Source: Dictyoglomaceae bacterium
GTDB lineage: Bacteria > Dictyoglomota > Dictyoglomia > Dictyoglomales > Dictyoglomaceae
Direction: 5' to 3'
Assembly (NCBI GenBank): GCA_026417425.1
Contig: JAOADF010000124.1
Span: forward strand, 14,836-78,835
Length of the DNA: 64,000 bases
Part shown: in pieces, positions 44,958-54,760 of the stretch
Position numbering within the stretch: position 1 is the stretch's first letter
Layout of the letters: each line of letters starts with the position of its first letter
Notes under the pieces: model-generated
Seen by the model: only the letters and a program-made list of their open reading frames with translations
Database searches by the model: none
What the model was told of the DNA's origin: nothing
Program-made: the position numbers and the translations under genes

Positions 44958-45495
44958 TTTCTCTCTGTATAATTTGATTGTTTTCTATATCAATTATAGA
45001 TATCTCATCATCTTCAATAAGTGCAATTGTTTTAGATGAAATTTTAGAAAGGGAAGGGCTTCCAGGATTTAATAAAATTCTGTTATTTCTCTTTTTTAAA
45101 ACAGGTATATGAATATGTCCAAATATTAAAATATTTAATTGATAATCATTAACAATTTTCCAAAGATCTTCCTCATTTTTATCTTCCCCATGGAATAATA
45201 AGATTCTTAAAGGAGGTAAAAAAATAAAAACATATGGAGATAGTAAGGGATATTTTAGAACCAGTTGATCCACCTCCGCATCACAATTTCCTTTACTTAT
45301 TATGACAGGAATATTTAAATTATTAAGAAGCTCAGATAGTCTTGCTGGAGCATATTCCTTTGGAAGTGGATTTCGAGGACCATGATAAAGAACATCTCCT
45401 GCATGTAAAATCAGATCTGCTCTTTCAATATATTTTTTAATATTTTCCCAGAAATAAATATCTCCATGGGTATCACTCATGACCAAAATTCTCAT
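44941..45495 (-). CDS. YfcE/MJ0936-type phosphodiesterase
   Basis: 184-residue calcineurin-like enzyme with MSDTHGD, HAGDVLYHG, ISKGNCDAE, FHGED and FGHIHIPVL metal ligands, then NPGSPS. Members hydrolyse artificial phosphodiesters; the natural substrate is uncertain. Next to a second, larger phosphoesterase. Confidence 0.9.
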   Translation of the reverse strand: MRILVMSDTHGDIYFWENIKKYIERADLILHAGDVLYHGPRNPLPKEYAPARLSELLNNLNIPVIISKGNCDAEVDQLVLKYPLLSPYVFIFLPPLRILLFHGEDKNEEDLWKIVNDYQLNILIFGHIHIPVLKKRNNRILLNPGSPSLSKISSKTIALIEDDEISIIDIENNQIIQRETINQE

Positions 45496-45498
45496 AAT

Positions 45499-46233
45499 CT
45501 ACCTCCCTAAGCTTAATCTCTCCCATAGAGGTCTTGGTAATCCTATTATTTGCATCTTTTTTTGAGTTATCTCCACTAAATAATCCATTCTATAAACTTT
45601 AAACACATGTCCAACAGTATCAAAAACTCCAAAACTGGTCTTCCAATTTCCATCTCTTGGTTGTCCAACACTTCCAGGGTTTATGAGATATTTATAATTC
45701 GATCTTATTTCAATTTCTCCTCCTTTTACCAAGCTTAGATATTTAATTTCTTTGTTATTCTCAAGAGAATAAATAAAAACTCCTGCGATATGGGAGTGTC
45801 CAAAAAAATATATATTTTTATCCATAATTTGGAAATTTGTCCATACTGAGTTATAAGTTACAAGATATTCTTCTAAAGGATTTCTATAACTTCCATGTAC
45901 CATTCCACTCCATCCTAAATCTGCTTTCATTGGTAATTTATAAATAAATTCAAAATTTTCTTTTGTAAGATTTTCTTTTGTCCAATCAATAGCATATTGA
46001 GCTAAAGGATTAAAATTATCATAATCTAATCTTCCTACACAAGCAGCATCATGATTTCCTAATACTGATATTTTTAATTTTTTAATATAATTAACACATT
46101 CATTAGGATCAGGACCATATCCTACAATATCTCCACAACAATATATTTCATCAACCTCCTTTTCTAATTTTTTTATTGCTGTATCTAATGCTTCCCAATT
46201 ACTATGTATATCCGAGATAAATCCTATCTTCAT
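45499..46233 (-). CDS. Metallophosphoesterase
   Basis: 244 residues with FISDIHSNWEAL, CCGDIVGYGPDPNECV, VLGNHDAACVGRLDYDNFN, VHGSYRNP, FFGHSHIAGVF and NPGSVGQPRDGNWKTS. This pattern matches predicted phosphodiesterases related to the YfcE group but longer. The substrate is unknown. It starts four bases inside the GerMN gene's end. Confidence 0.9.
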   Translation of the reverse strand: MKIGFISDIHSNWEALDTAIKKLEKEVDEIYCCGDIVGYGPDPNECVNYIKKLKISVLGNHDAACVGRLDYDNFNPLAQYAIDWTKENLTKENFEFIYKLPMKADLGWSGMVHGSYRNPLEEYLVTYNSVWTNFQIMDKNIYFFGHSHIAGVFIYSLENNKEIKYLSLVKGGEIEIRSNYKYLINPGSVGQPRDGNWKTSFGVFDTVGHVFKVYRMDYLVEITQKKMQIIGLPRPLWERLSLGR

Positions 46234-46730
46234 TTTAAAATATTTAAGTCCCTTTCCAAAGGTTCTGAAATATCCATATGACCTACTAAACTTTCTATAA
46301 CAGCAGAATCAATAAGAATTTGGACCTTTTTAACAAAAGATAGTTCTGTTAATGTATTTACAATACTATAAATGGTTAAAATTTCTCCTAAACTTCCTCC
46401 TGGATGATTCTTCTTTAATTCCTTAGAAAAATTTACATAAGCAATATCCTTTTTGATTGAAATCCCGAGAATTTTTGTTCCCGATGGAATAGGTGTCTTT
46501 AATTTATCATTCTTTGGTCCCTTAATTAATTCTGATATAACATCTTTTGCAATTTTATCTTTTTTAAATAATATTTCCCACCTATAAAAGTTAAATTCCC
46601 TCTCTTCAGGTACTAATTTTAAAGATCTGGGATCATAATAGTATATTTTTATAATAGTTTTTTCTTTTATTCCTAAAAAAAGAATCAAGATTATAAAAAC
46701 TACAAATAATACAATAATAAATCTTCTCAA
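46230..46730 (-). CDS. GerMN-domain protein
   Basis: 166 residues: an N-terminal membrane span (about 4-22), then one GerMN domain, with AKDVISELIKGPK, IPSGTKILGISIKKDIAYVNFSKEL-type core, HPGGSLGEILTIYSIVNTL and VQILIDSAVIESLVGHMDI. The domain occurs in spore germination GerM and in many non-spore-forming bacteria, probably binding cell wall or other proteins. No lipobox is seen. The domain by itself is not evidence of sporulation. Confidence 0.88.
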   Translation of the reverse strand: MRRFIIVLFVVFIILILFLGIKEKTIIKIYYYDPRSLKLVPEEREFNFYRWEILFKKDKIAKDVISELIKGPKNDKLKTPIPSGTKILGISIKKDIAYVNFSKELKKNHPGGSLGEILTIYSIVNTLTELSFVKKVQILIDSAVIESLVGHMDISEPLERDLNILK

Positions 46731-46750
46731 AGAAAAGCCTCCTGAAAATC

Positions 46751-48127
46751 CTATCTTCTATTGGGTCTACCTATTACTTCGTCTATAAATCTCAAGAATT
46801 CGTCATTATTTCTTGTCTCTCTCAATTTTCTTTTTAGCATTTCAATAGCTTCTCCTTCTTCCTGACCCACCAAACTTCTTCTTAAAATCCATATTTTTCT
46901 TAGCTTTTCTTCGGGATAGAGAAGCTCTTCCTTTCTTGTTCCTGAACGAGTTATACTGATTGCTGGGAATATTCTTCGATCTGCAATTTTTCTATCTAAA
47001 ACTAGCTCCATATTTCCTGTTCCCTTAAACTCTTCAAAAATTACATCATCCATCCTACTTCCAGTTTCAATTAATGCTGTAGCTAAAATTGTTAAACTTC
47101 CACCATGTTCTATATTTCTTGCTGCACCAAAGAATTCCTTTGCATGATGTAAAGCAGCAAGCTCTACACCACCAGAAAGAGTTCTTCCACTGGATGGAAC
47201 AGACCAGTTATATGCTCTTGCTAATCTTGTTATACTATCAAGAAGAATTACCACATGTTCTCCATATTCTACTAATCTCTTTGCCCTTTCTAACACAAGC
47301 TTTGCTACCTGAATATGTCTTTCTGGTGTTTCATCAAAAGTAGATCCAATAACCTCTCCTTGAACGGATCTTCTAAAGTCTGTTACTTCTTCTGGTCTCT
47401 CATCTACCAAGAGTACAAACAATTTTATCTCTTTGTGATTTGCAGTAATGCCATTTGCAATTTTCTTTAATAAAGTAGTTTTTCCAGCTTTTGGAGGAGA
47501 TACAATTAAACCTCTCTGCCCTTTACCAATAGGAGCTAAGAGATCAATAAGTCTTGTATCTAATTCCTCTGGAATTGTTTCTAATTTTAATCTTTCGGTA
47601 GGATGATAAGGAATTAAATCATCAAATTTTGGTCTTTGACGAGAAAGAAGAGGATCTCTTTCATTTACTGTATCAATTCTTAAAATTGCATACCATCTCT
47701 CATTCTCCTTTGGAGGTCTTACCATTCCTCCAATCCAATCTCCATATCTAAGTCCAAATTTTTTAATTTGGGATGCAGAGATATAAACATCCTCCTCACT
47801 GGGCTTGAAATTTTTCCTGATAAAACCAAAGCCTTCATCCTTAATTTCCAGATATCCTTCTCGGTAAATACATTCAAATCCATCAATTATTACTTTATCC
47901 TTTTTCTCCTCCTTTTCTTCTATTTGTTCCTCTTTAGTCAAGACTGCTACTTTTTCCTCTCCGCTCTTCATTTCTTCGGTCTCTTTTGGAGATTCTTTGG
48001 ACTTCAAGATCAATGCTTCTATTAACTCATCCTTTGTCATACGATAATAACCAGCAATTTTAAGTTCTTTAGCAATTTCTACTAACTCTGCTCTTGTTTT
48101 GAGACTTAATTCTTCTTGGGAAATCAT
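46751..48127 (-). CDS. rho: Transcription termination factor Rho
   Basis: RNA-dependent hexameric ATPase of 458 residues. The N-terminal SAP-like domain is followed by an acidic linker (about 42-80), the OB primary RNA site ([19 protein letters not shown]), Walker [14 protein letters not shown], Walker [17 protein letters not shown], the Q-loop [20 protein letters not shown] region and R-loop [15 protein letters not shown] [20 protein letters not shown] ribosome site precedes ATG 48127. It has a 150-base gap upstream. Confidence 0.97.
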   Translation of the reverse strand: MISQEELSLKTRAELVEIAKELKIAGYYRMTKDELIEALILKSKESPKETEEMKSGEEKVAVLTKEEQIEEKEEKKDKVIIDGFECIYREGYLEIKDEGFGFIRKNFKPSEEDVYISASQIKKFGLRYGDWIGGMVRPPKENERWYAILRIDTVNERDPLLSRQRPKFDDLIPYHPTERLKLETIPEELDTRLIDLLAPIGKGQRGLIVSPPKAGKTTLLKKIANGITANHKEIKLFVLLVDERPEEVTDFRRSVQGEVIGSTFDETPERHIQVAKLVLERAKRLVEYGEHVVILLDSITRLARAYNWSVPSSGRTLSGGVELAALHHAKEFFGAARNIEHGGSLTILATALIETGSRMDDVIFEEFKGTGNMELVLDRKIADRRIFPAISITRSGTRKEELLYPEEKLRKIWILRRSLVGQEEGEAIEMLKRKLRETRNNDEFLRFIDEVIGRPNRR

Positions 48128-48276
48128 TTGAAACCTCCTTTTCTGGAAAAATTTTTAATTAAAATATAAATTTAGGTTTTTTTATTAAAATGAAAAAGCA
48201 TTTTTGATTAAACTTTTCCATTGGTCAAAATAGTATAAGATAAAAATTTATAAAAGTCAAATTTTTTAAACAAAAG
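48128..48276. other. Gap between nrdJ and rho
   Basis: Very AT-rich. On the minus strand TTGACC near 48229 could be a -35 element for rho, but the -10 match is poor. No terminator for nrdJ is clear. Confidence 0.3.
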
Positions 48277-50517
48277 TTAATAACATTTTGAATATCCACA
48301 AACCTTACAAGTAAAACAACCTTCTTGAACTTCAAGAGGAGTTCCACATTCTGGACAAGGAATACCTGAATACTCATCTTTACTTTTTTCTTCTACTTTT
48401 TTATTAGAGGCTAAAAATATACTATTTTTAGAAATATTTTTACCTTCTTTTAAAATTATATACTTTTCTAAAGCTTTTGCAATAGCATCAGAACAGGAAA
48501 GAATATATTCCCCCTCTTCATCCCTTATGGGACTGGGACATCGGATCGCCTTTAGTTGTTTAATTATCGAATTCAAATCAATTCCACTTCTTAAAGCCAA
48601 GGAAATTAATCGAGAAATAGCTTCTGTTTGAGATGCTGCACATCCTCCTGCTTTCCCAAGGGTTGAAAAAACTTCACATATCCCCATTTCATCCTCGTTA
48701 ATAGTGACATATAAGTTTCCACATCCTGTTTTCATTTTTAAAGTAACACCCTTTGTTATTTGAGGACGAGGTCTTGGTTTAAGTTTCTCACTCATACTTT
48801 TATCTTCAACTTTCAAAACCTGAGTTGTTCTAGATTTATCTCTATAAACTGTAACTCCTTTCAATTTTAAATCATAGGCTAATAAATAAATTCTTTTAAT
48901 ATCCTCTTCAGTAGCAGAATTTTTAAGGTTTACTGTTTTTGACACTGCGTTATCTACATACTTTTGGAAAGATGCTTGCATTAAGAGATGATCTTCAGGA
49001 GAAATATCTAAAGCTGTTATAAATATTTTCTTGGCTTCTTCAGGAATTTCATCTATCTCCTGTATAGAGCCTTTTTCTATTACCTTTTGAATTAAATCCT
49101 CAGAATAAAGATTATTACTTTCTAAGTAATCTTTAAAAAGGGGGTGAATTTCAAACCATTCTCCCAAGCTTATTTTTCTTTTATATGCTAATGCAAATAT
49201 GGGTTCAATTCCTGAGGAGCAGTTTGCTATAATACTTAAACTTCCAGTAGGAGCGATAGTGGTCAATGTAGCATTTCTTAATTTTAAATTACTATTTTTA
49301 TAAATACTCTTATGCCAGTTGGGAAATACTCCTCTTTCTTCTGCTAATCTTTGGGATTCTTCTCGGGCTTTTTCTAAAATAAATTTCATTATTTCTTCTG
49401 CAATGTTTCTTCCTTCTTTAGAATTATATGGAATTTTTAATTTTATTAATAAATCATGAAATCCCATTACTCCTAAACCAATTTTTCTATTTGCCTTAGT
49501 AATCTCCTCAATTTCCTTTAAAGGATAGTAGTTGGCATCTATAACATTATCTAAAAAATGGACAGCATTATAAACTGTTTCTTTTAATTTATTCCAATCA
49601 ATCTCATATTTTCCATCTTTTTCTTTTACCATTTTGCTTAAGTTTATCGAGCCTAAATTACAAGATTCGAAGGGAAGGAGAGGCTGTTCTCCACAGGGAT
49701 TAGTAGATTCAATTTCTCCTACCTCAGAAAGAGGATTTTTTCTGTTTACTTCATCAATGAAAATTATTCCAGGTTCTCCATTTTTCCATGCCTGTTTAAC
49801 AATTAAGTCAAACACTTCCCTTGCCTTTAACCTTTTTATTACTTCTTTATTTCTTGGATTAATTAACTCATATTCCTCATCTTTTAAAACCTTCTCCATA
49901 AAGTCATCAGTTACTGCTACAGATATATTAAAATTACTTAATACCCCTTCTTCATCTTTTACCTTAATAAACTCAATAATATCAGGATGATCTACCCTTA
50001 ATATTCCCATATTTGCCCCTCTTCTTACTCCACCTTGTTTTATAGTTTCTGTTGCAGAATCATAAACCTTCATAAAACTCACAGGACCAGAGGCGATTCC
50101 TCCTGTAGTCCTAACAATATCCCCCTTTGGTCGCAGTCTTGAAAAAGAAAAACCTGTTCCTCCTCCCGATTGATGTATCAATGCTGCATATTTTAAAGTA
50201 TCAAAGATACTTGTCAAAGAGTCTTCAATGGGTAAAACGAAACATGCGGATAATTGTCCTAAGGCTCTTCCTGCATTCATTAATGTGGGAGAATTGGGAA
50301 GAAATTCTAAAGATATCATCATATCATAAAATATTTCCTTTATTTCATCTATATTTGCCTTTGGATTATAAATTAGATCAACTTTGGAAATAGTTTCTAC
50401 AACTCTTTCAAACATTTCTTCAGGGGTTTCAATAATTTCCTTTTTTTCATTCTTTTTTAGATACCTTTTTTCTAAAATAAGTAGAGCTTGAGGGGTTAAT
50501 TCTAATTTCTTTCTCAT
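48277..50517 (-). CDS. nrdJ: Adenosylcobalamin-dependent (class II) ribonucleotide reductase
   Basis: 746 residues. NSPTLMNAGRALGQLSACFVLP, GGGTGFSFSRLRP, the catalytic NPCGEQPLLPFESCNLGSI, IAPTGSLSIIANCSSGIEP, and a C-terminal TSCPD domain (KTGCGNLYVTINED, GCAASQTEAISRL) plus a zinc-ribbon-like tail CPECGTPLEVQEGCFTCKVCGYSKCY with the shuttle cysteines. Reduces ribonucleotides without oxygen and needs adenosylcobalamin, linking it to the btu system at 27214. Confidence 0.96.
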   Translation of the reverse strand: MRKKLELTPQALLILEKRYLKKNEKKEIIETPEEMFERVVETISKVDLIYNPKANIDEIKEIFYDMMISLEFLPNSPTLMNAGRALGQLSACFVLPIEDSLTSIFDTLKYAALIHQSGGGTGFSFSRLRPKGDIVRTTGGIASGPVSFMKVYDSATETIKQGGVRRGANMGILRVDHPDIIEFIKVKDEEGVLSNFNISVAVTDDFMEKVLKDEEYELINPRNKEVIKRLKAREVFDLIVKQAWKNGEPGIIFIDEVNRKNPLSEVGEIESTNPCGEQPLLPFESCNLGSINLSKMVKEKDGKYEIDWNKLKETVYNAVHFLDNVIDANYYPLKEIEEITKANRKIGLGVMGFHDLLIKLKIPYNSKEGRNIAEEIMKFILEKAREESQRLAEERGVFPNWHKSIYKNSNLKLRNATLTTIAPTGSLSIIANCSSGIEPIFALAYKRKISLGEWFEIHPLFKDYLESNNLYSEDLIQKVIEKGSIQEIDEIPEEAKKIFITALDISPEDHLLMQASFQKYVDNAVSKTVNLKNSATEEDIKRIYLLAYDLKLKGVTVYRDKSRTTQVLKVEDKSMSEKLKPRPRPQITKGVTLKMKTGCGNLYVTINEDEMGICEVFSTLGKAGGCAASQTEAISRLISLALRSGIDLNSIIKQLKAIRCPSPIRDEEGEYILSCSDAIAKALEKYIILKEGKNISKNSIFLASNKKVEEKSKDEYSGIPCPECGTPLEVQEGCFTCKVCGYSKCY

Positions 50518-50518
50518 A

Positions 50519-53125
50519 TTATTTTATATCCTCCAATAATTTTTTTAGATCCTGATTGTCAGGAAAATATTTTAATCCTTCCTCCAAATATTTTTTTGCC
50601 TCTTCCTTTCTTCCTAATTTTAAAAGAGCAATGGAAATATTTCCATAAGCTTGTAAATATTGTTTATTAATTTCTAAAGCTTTTTTAAACATATCTATTG
50701 CTTCCTCATATTTTCCTTGGACAAAAAGAACCGCTCCTAAATTGTTGTAACCCTCTGAAGATTTATTATTAATAGATATTGCTTTTTTAAACAACTCTTC
50801 TGCCATCTTATAATCTTTATTATTATAAGCTTCAACCCCTTTATTTAAATAATATTCTAAATCCTTTTTCTCTGGGATTGGAGGTAAAGAAATCTTCCTT
50901 CCCAATTTCTTAGAAAGAACTTCAAGATTTTTTCTTGTTAACTGATAATTAGGATCTATCTCAAGGACTTTTAGAAAGGCTCTTTCTGCGTTATCATATT
51001 CTTTAAGTTGAAAATAAGTTATACCAAGATTATTCCAAACATCCACATTATTAGTATAAATTTTTGATAAATTCTCATAGATCACCTTCGCATCATAATA
51101 TTTTTTATTATTATAATACAGTGAAGCCAAAACCATATTGGCATCATAATGATAGGGATCTATATTCACTATTCTTTTTGCTATTTCTTCTGCTTTTTTA
51201 TCATCCTTTAAATCTGTGGAATATAATCTCAGAAGATTTTCTAAAGGTGGAACAGCATATTTATCAAAGGTTAAAGCTTTTAACAAATTTTCCTCTGCTT
51301 TTTTAATTAGATCTTTATCCTTTCTTCCTAAATAGTGATAACTTTGAGCATAGAATGCTCCAATTAAATTGTAAGTTAATGATCTATAATAGGCATTTGC
51401 CAAGAGTCCTTTTATATGCTCTTCACCCTTTTTAAAATATATTACTTTATCCTCTTCCTTTTCTACACCACCCACTAACTGTAAATATCCCTTTATTATT
51501 GCTTCATGAAAGGCACTTTCTTGAGGTCTTAGCCTTATAGCTTCCTCTAATATAGATACCGCTTTTCCAGGGTCATTTCTATTTAAATAATCTAAACCAT
51601 ATCTATAAAATATTTCCGCTTTGAAGAAATTAAGGGATATTATTATATAGAACAATCCAATAATTAAGCAAAAAACAGGGATTGAAATTTTCAATATTTT
51701 AGGTATTTTTCTAATATTTATCTCAATTTTATCCTTGTTATTAGTTAGTCTTATCCACAAGAAAAGAAAGGAAATAATACTCCAAAAATAAAGATAAGTT
51801 GCAGTAAGTCCAAAAAGAACTAATGCCTGAACTAAAAATGCTAAAAATCCAGTAAAGGTCCCAATTATTAAAAATTTATTTTCATCAGAAAAATTTGAAA
51901 GATTTTTCAAGAAGGAAAGGGAAGTTATTAAAATAACTCCTAAAAAGGAAAATAGTCCTAATATTCCCTGAGGAAACAATATATCTAAGAATTCATTGTG
52001 TTCTCTATCAGGATATCCTTTACCTCTATCATATCTTGCAAGATCTAAGGATTTATAAGGAGTAAAATTAAAGGAAAAAGTTTCAGGTCCCAACCCCCAA
52101 ATCAATCTTTCTGAGAAAAGTATTTTATCTTTAAACAAATTTCTACTATCTCTCCAGGTTAAGCCTCGAGGATTTGCTTGAGTTAATCCCAATCCATGCC
52201 CTATAGTAATAAACCTTTCTCTTAAATTAAAGGTTCCAAGGGAAGTATTTGGAGGATATAATTTTCTCTCAAAATAACCAAATAAAATTACTGTTCCTAT
52301 TATTCCAATTAATAATATTGTTGTTAATCCCTTATTAATAAGTATAGCTTTTAGTTTTAACTTTTTATTCTTCCAATAATTAATAATGAAAAATAAAGGA
52401 AAAGTAAACAAAAATGCTAACCATGATCCTCTTGTATAAGAAGCTAATAATGTTAAAAAAAGGATAATAAATTCAATAAAAAAGAAGGTTTTTAAATAAA
52501 TACTTTTAACTTGAAATAGAAAACCTAAAACTATAGGAATCACCATTACTAAATAATGTCCCAAAAAGTCAGCATGTCCCAAGGTTGAGATAATTCTTGA
52601 TTCTGTCCTAACCCTTTCAAACCAGGAAGATAATCTAAAAAATTGTTGTAAACCTATAATTCCTACAATAAAGGCTATAACTATTATTCCCCAATAGAAG
52701 TATTTAAGTTCCTTTTCAGTATTTATAATATCATGAAGAAGAAAAAAAATTATAAAAAATACAGAGTAAGTAAAAAATCCCAATTGTCTCATATAAGAAC
52801 CAAAAAAACTAAGATAAAAGTTTGTGGAAAGTAAAGTAGAGATTATCCAGGAGATTAAAAAAAGAAGAACAAAAATAGAAATATTTTTAGAAGGAAGGGT
52901 AATATTTTTTTCTCTAAAAAGAATCCATATTCCCCAAAGAATTATGGAAAATCCAATTAATATTCTTAAAAGAGTTACTTTTGGAAGTTCTGAAATATCA
53001 TGAGCTCTTAAGTAATAAGTAATAGGAATAAGTATTATTGCTAAAAAAAGACATGAGAAAATCACAAGTCTAAAATAGTGATCCCTTTTTATTTCCATTT
53101 CTTTTTGTATTTTTTTCTTAGACAT
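50519..53125 (-). CDS. O-antigen ligase-type membrane protein fused to TPR repeats
   Basis: 868 residues. The N-terminal half has about 12 membrane spans and a Wzy/WaaL-type core: STLGHADFLGHYLVM, SYTRGSWLAFLF, the large periplasmic loop and DREHNEFLDILFPQGILG. The C-terminal half (about 490-868) is built of TPR repeats such as VWNNLGITYFQLKEYDNAERAFLKVL-type units and YNNLGAVLFVQGKYEEAID. Start ATG 53125 has GGAGGA at correct spacing; the longer frame to 53167 contains that site. Probably acts on envelope polysaccharide or glycoprotein; acceptor unknown. Confidence 0.88.
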   Translation of the reverse strand: MSKKKIQKEMEIKRDHYFRLVIFSCLFLAIILIPITYYLRAHDISELPKVTLLRILIGFSIILWGIWILFREKNITLPSKNISIFVLLFLISWIISTLLSTNFYLSFFGSYMRQLGFFTYSVFFIIFFLLHDIINTEKELKYFYWGIIVIAFIVGIIGLQQFFRLSSWFERVRTESRIISTLGHADFLGHYLVMVIPIVLGFLFQVKSIYLKTFFFIEFIILFLTLLASYTRGSWLAFLFTFPLFFIINYWKNKKLKLKAILINKGLTTILLIGIIGTVILFGYFERKLYPPNTSLGTFNLRERFITIGHGLGLTQANPRGLTWRDSRNLFKDKILFSERLIWGLGPETFSFNFTPYKSLDLARYDRGKGYPDREHNEFLDILFPQGILGLFSFLGVILITSLSFLKNLSNFSDENKFLIIGTFTGFLAFLVQALVLFGLTATYLYFWSIISFLFLWIRLTNNKDKIEINIRKIPKILKISIPVFCLIIGLFYIIISLNFFKAEIFYRYGLDYLNRNDPGKAVSILEEAIRLRPQESAFHEAIIKGYLQLVGGVEKEEDKVIYFKKGEEHIKGLLANAYYRSLTYNLIGAFYAQSYHYLGRKDKDLIKKAEENLLKALTFDKYAVPPLENLLRLYSTDLKDDKKAEEIAKRIVNIDPYHYDANMVLASLYYNNKKYYDAKVIYENLSKIYTNNVDVWNNLGITYFQLKEYDNAERAFLKVLEIDPNYQLTRKNLEVLSKKLGRKISLPPIPEKKDLEYYLNKGVEAYNNKDYKMAEELFKKAISINNKSSEGYNNLGAVLFVQGKYEEAIDMFKKALEINKQYLQAYGNISIALLKLGRKEEAKKYLEEGLKYFPDNQDLKKLLEDIK

Positions 53126-53157
53126 TCTTAAATCCTCCATATTTAATATTCTTTTAA

Positions 53158-53186
53158 AGAATAACAACCTGTCAAATTCTTGTCAA
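53158..53186 (-). promoter_or_regulatory. Promoter of the O-antigen-ligase/TPR gene
   Basis: On the minus strand TTGACA (53186-53181), 17 bases, TATTCT (53163-53158). Strong -35 and good spacing. It overlaps the divergent promoter on the plus strand. Confidence 0.6.
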
Positions 53187-53208
53187 TTTTTACTCAAGAT
53201 AATAAAAT
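53180..53208 (+). promoter_or_regulatory. Promoter of the PPi-phosphofructokinase gene
   Basis: TTGTCA (53180-53185), 17 bases, TAAAAT (53203-53208), then a leader with AAGGAGGAG ahead of the ATG at 53254. Its -35 shares bases with the opposite promoter's -35. Confidence 0.55.
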
Positions 53209-53253
53209 CTAAAATAAAAGCCACAAAAATATTAAAAAGGAGGAGATTAAAAA

Positions 53254-54294
53254 ATGAACAAAAAAAGAATTGGAGTTTTAACAGGGGGAGGAGATTGCCC
53301 TGGGTTAAATCCAGCCATAAGAGGAATAGTTTTAAGAGCTTTAGATTATGATGATGAAATTATAGGTATAAAATATGGATGGGCAGGGCTAATCAAAGCG
53401 GATACCATGCCATTAACATTACAAACAGTAGAGGATATATTAGAGAAAGGAGGTACAATTTTAGGAAGCTCCAGAACAAATCCTTTTAAGAAAGAAGAAG
53501 ATGTTCAGAAATGTATAGAAAATTTTAAAAAGCTTGGATTAGATGCTCTTATTGCCATTGGTGGAGAAGATACCTTAGGAGTTGCTTCTAAATTCAGTAA
53601 ACGGGGACTACCTATGATTGGTATTCCCAAAACCATTGATAAAGATTTAGAAGAGACTGATTATTGTCTTGGCTTTGATACTGCAGTGGAAGTAGTGATG
53701 GATGCTATTCAAAGATTAAAAGATACTGCAAAATCCCATGCCAGAGTTGTAGTTGCAGAGATTATGGGAAGACATGCAGGATGGTTAGCTTTATATGGAG
53801 GACTTGCTGGAGGTGCAGATTACATCCTTATTCCTGAGGTAGAGCCCAACTTAGAGGAATTATATAATCATATTAGAAAACTTTATGAACGAGGACATAC
53901 ATGGGCTGTTGTTGCTATTGCAGAAGGGGTTCAACTTCCAGGTTTTACATATCAAAAGGGACAAGAAGGAATGGTTGATGCCTTTGGACATGTTCGACTT
54001 GGAGGGGTAGGACAGGTTCTTGCTGAGGAAATTGAGAAAAATTTAGGGATAGAGACAAGAGCAGTAATTCTCAGCCATCTTCAAAGGGGCGGTTCTCCTT
54101 CTATTCATGATAGAATCTTGGGACTAAGACTAGGAAAAGAAGCGGTTGACTTAGTACATCAAGGAAAATCTGGATATTTTATTGCAGTTAAAGGAAATGA
54201 GTTAATCCCTGTTGATATAACATTAATAGAAGGAAAAACAAAAAATGTAGATCCAGCATTTTATGAAAGTATGAAGACCTTTTTCAATAAATAA
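53254..54294 (+). CDS. PPi-dependent 6-phosphofructokinase
   Basis: 346 residues. LTGGGDCPGLNPAIRG, then IGGEDTLG where ATP enzymes have GGDGS, and GIPKTIDKDL where ATP enzymes have GIPGTIDND. The Gly-to-Asp and Gly-to-Lys changes (E. coli positions 104 and 124) are the classical marks of pyrophosphate as phosphoryl donor. EIMGRHAGWLALYGGLAGGAD, HLQRGGSPSIHDR follow. Reversible, so it can serve glycolysis and gluconeogenesis. Own promoter and terminator: a single-gene unit. Confidence 0.93.
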   Translation: MNKKRIGVLTGGGDCPGLNPAIRGIVLRALDYDDEIIGIKYGWAGLIKADTMPLTLQTVEDILEKGGTILGSSRTNPFKKEEDVQKCIENFKKLGLDALIAIGGEDTLGVASKFSKRGLPMIGIPKTIDKDLEETDYCLGFDTAVEVVMDAIQRLKDTAKSHARVVVAEIMGRHAGWLALYGGLAGGADYILIPEVEPNLEELYNHIRKLYERGHTWAVVAIAEGVQLPGFTYQKGQEGMVDAFGHVRLGGVGQVLAEEIEKNLGIETRAVILSHLQRGGSPSIHDRILGLRLGKEAVDLVHQGKSGYFIAVKGNELIPVDITLIEGKTKNVDPAFYESMKTFFNK

Positions 54295-54760
54295 ATTTAT
54301 CATTGAGGAGAGGTTTTTCTCCTCTCCTCTTTTTCTTTTCTTTATATTTAACTATAATTTCTTTGATAATAAAATAGCTTAAAAATGAGACTAAAATTGC
54401 AATAATAATATTTCCTACAATATAATTTAATGCAAAATATTTAACTTCCCTTTCCCCAATAAATTTAAAATTTATTTTCCCCTCAAGTATCAAACTTCCT
54501 AAAAAATAACTAAGAGACCAAAAAATAGGAGAAGTAAAATAGTTCATTATAAAGGTTCCCAAAACAGATGCAAGATAGTTTAATTTTAATATCTTTGCTA
54601 AAATTAAAGCTAATACACCACCAATTCCAAAAGTAGGAAATATTCCTATGAAAACACCAACTGCGAAACTTTTTGCAATTTTCTCAGGAGAATCATTTAT
54701 TCGAATAATTTTCAAATAGATTAGTCTAAAAAATCTTTTAAAATTTCTTTTTCTCTTCAT
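54284..54760 (-). CDS. DUF2062 membrane protein
   Basis: 158 residues with IRINDSPEKIAKSFAVGVFIGIFPTFGIGG, the DUF2062 signature, LNYLASVLGTFIMNYFTSP, and three or four membrane spans. Function is not known to me. It overlaps the HIT gene by 23 bases, and its end carries the plus-strand terminator of PPi-PFK (the two stops overlap by 11 bases). Confidence 0.85.
   Translation of the reverse strand: MKRKRNFKRFFRLIYLKIIRINDSPEKIAKSFAVGVFIGIFPTFGIGGVLALILAKILKLNYLASVLGTFIMNYFTSPIFWSLSYFLGSLILEGKINFKFIGEREVKYFALNYIVGNIIIAILVSFLSYFIIKEIIVKYKEKKKRRGEKPLLNDKFIY
54305..54334 (+). terminator. Intrinsic terminator after PPi-PFK
   Basis: GAGGAGAGG (54305-54313), loop TTTTTCT, CCTCTCCTC (54321-54329), then TTTTT. 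It lies inside the 3' coding end of the convergent DUF2062 gene. Confidence 0.85.

Noticed and set aside
46230..46730. GerM homologue as evidence for sporulation
   Set aside because: Only the GerMN domain is present and no other sporulation gene is in the window; the domain is common in non-spore-formers.
47089..47343. Plus-strand ORFs opposite rho, nrdJ, dnaE and accD
   Set aside because: They are antisense shadows of clearly conserved genes with low-complexity translations.
53254..54294. ATP-dependent PFK assignment
   Set aside because: The donor-site positions are Asp and Lys, not Gly and Gly, which marks PPi enzymes.
54305..54329. The GAGGAGAGG hairpin as a terminator for the DUF2062 gene on the minus strand
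   Set aside because: No T-tract follows in that direction, and the hairpin lies within the coding region.
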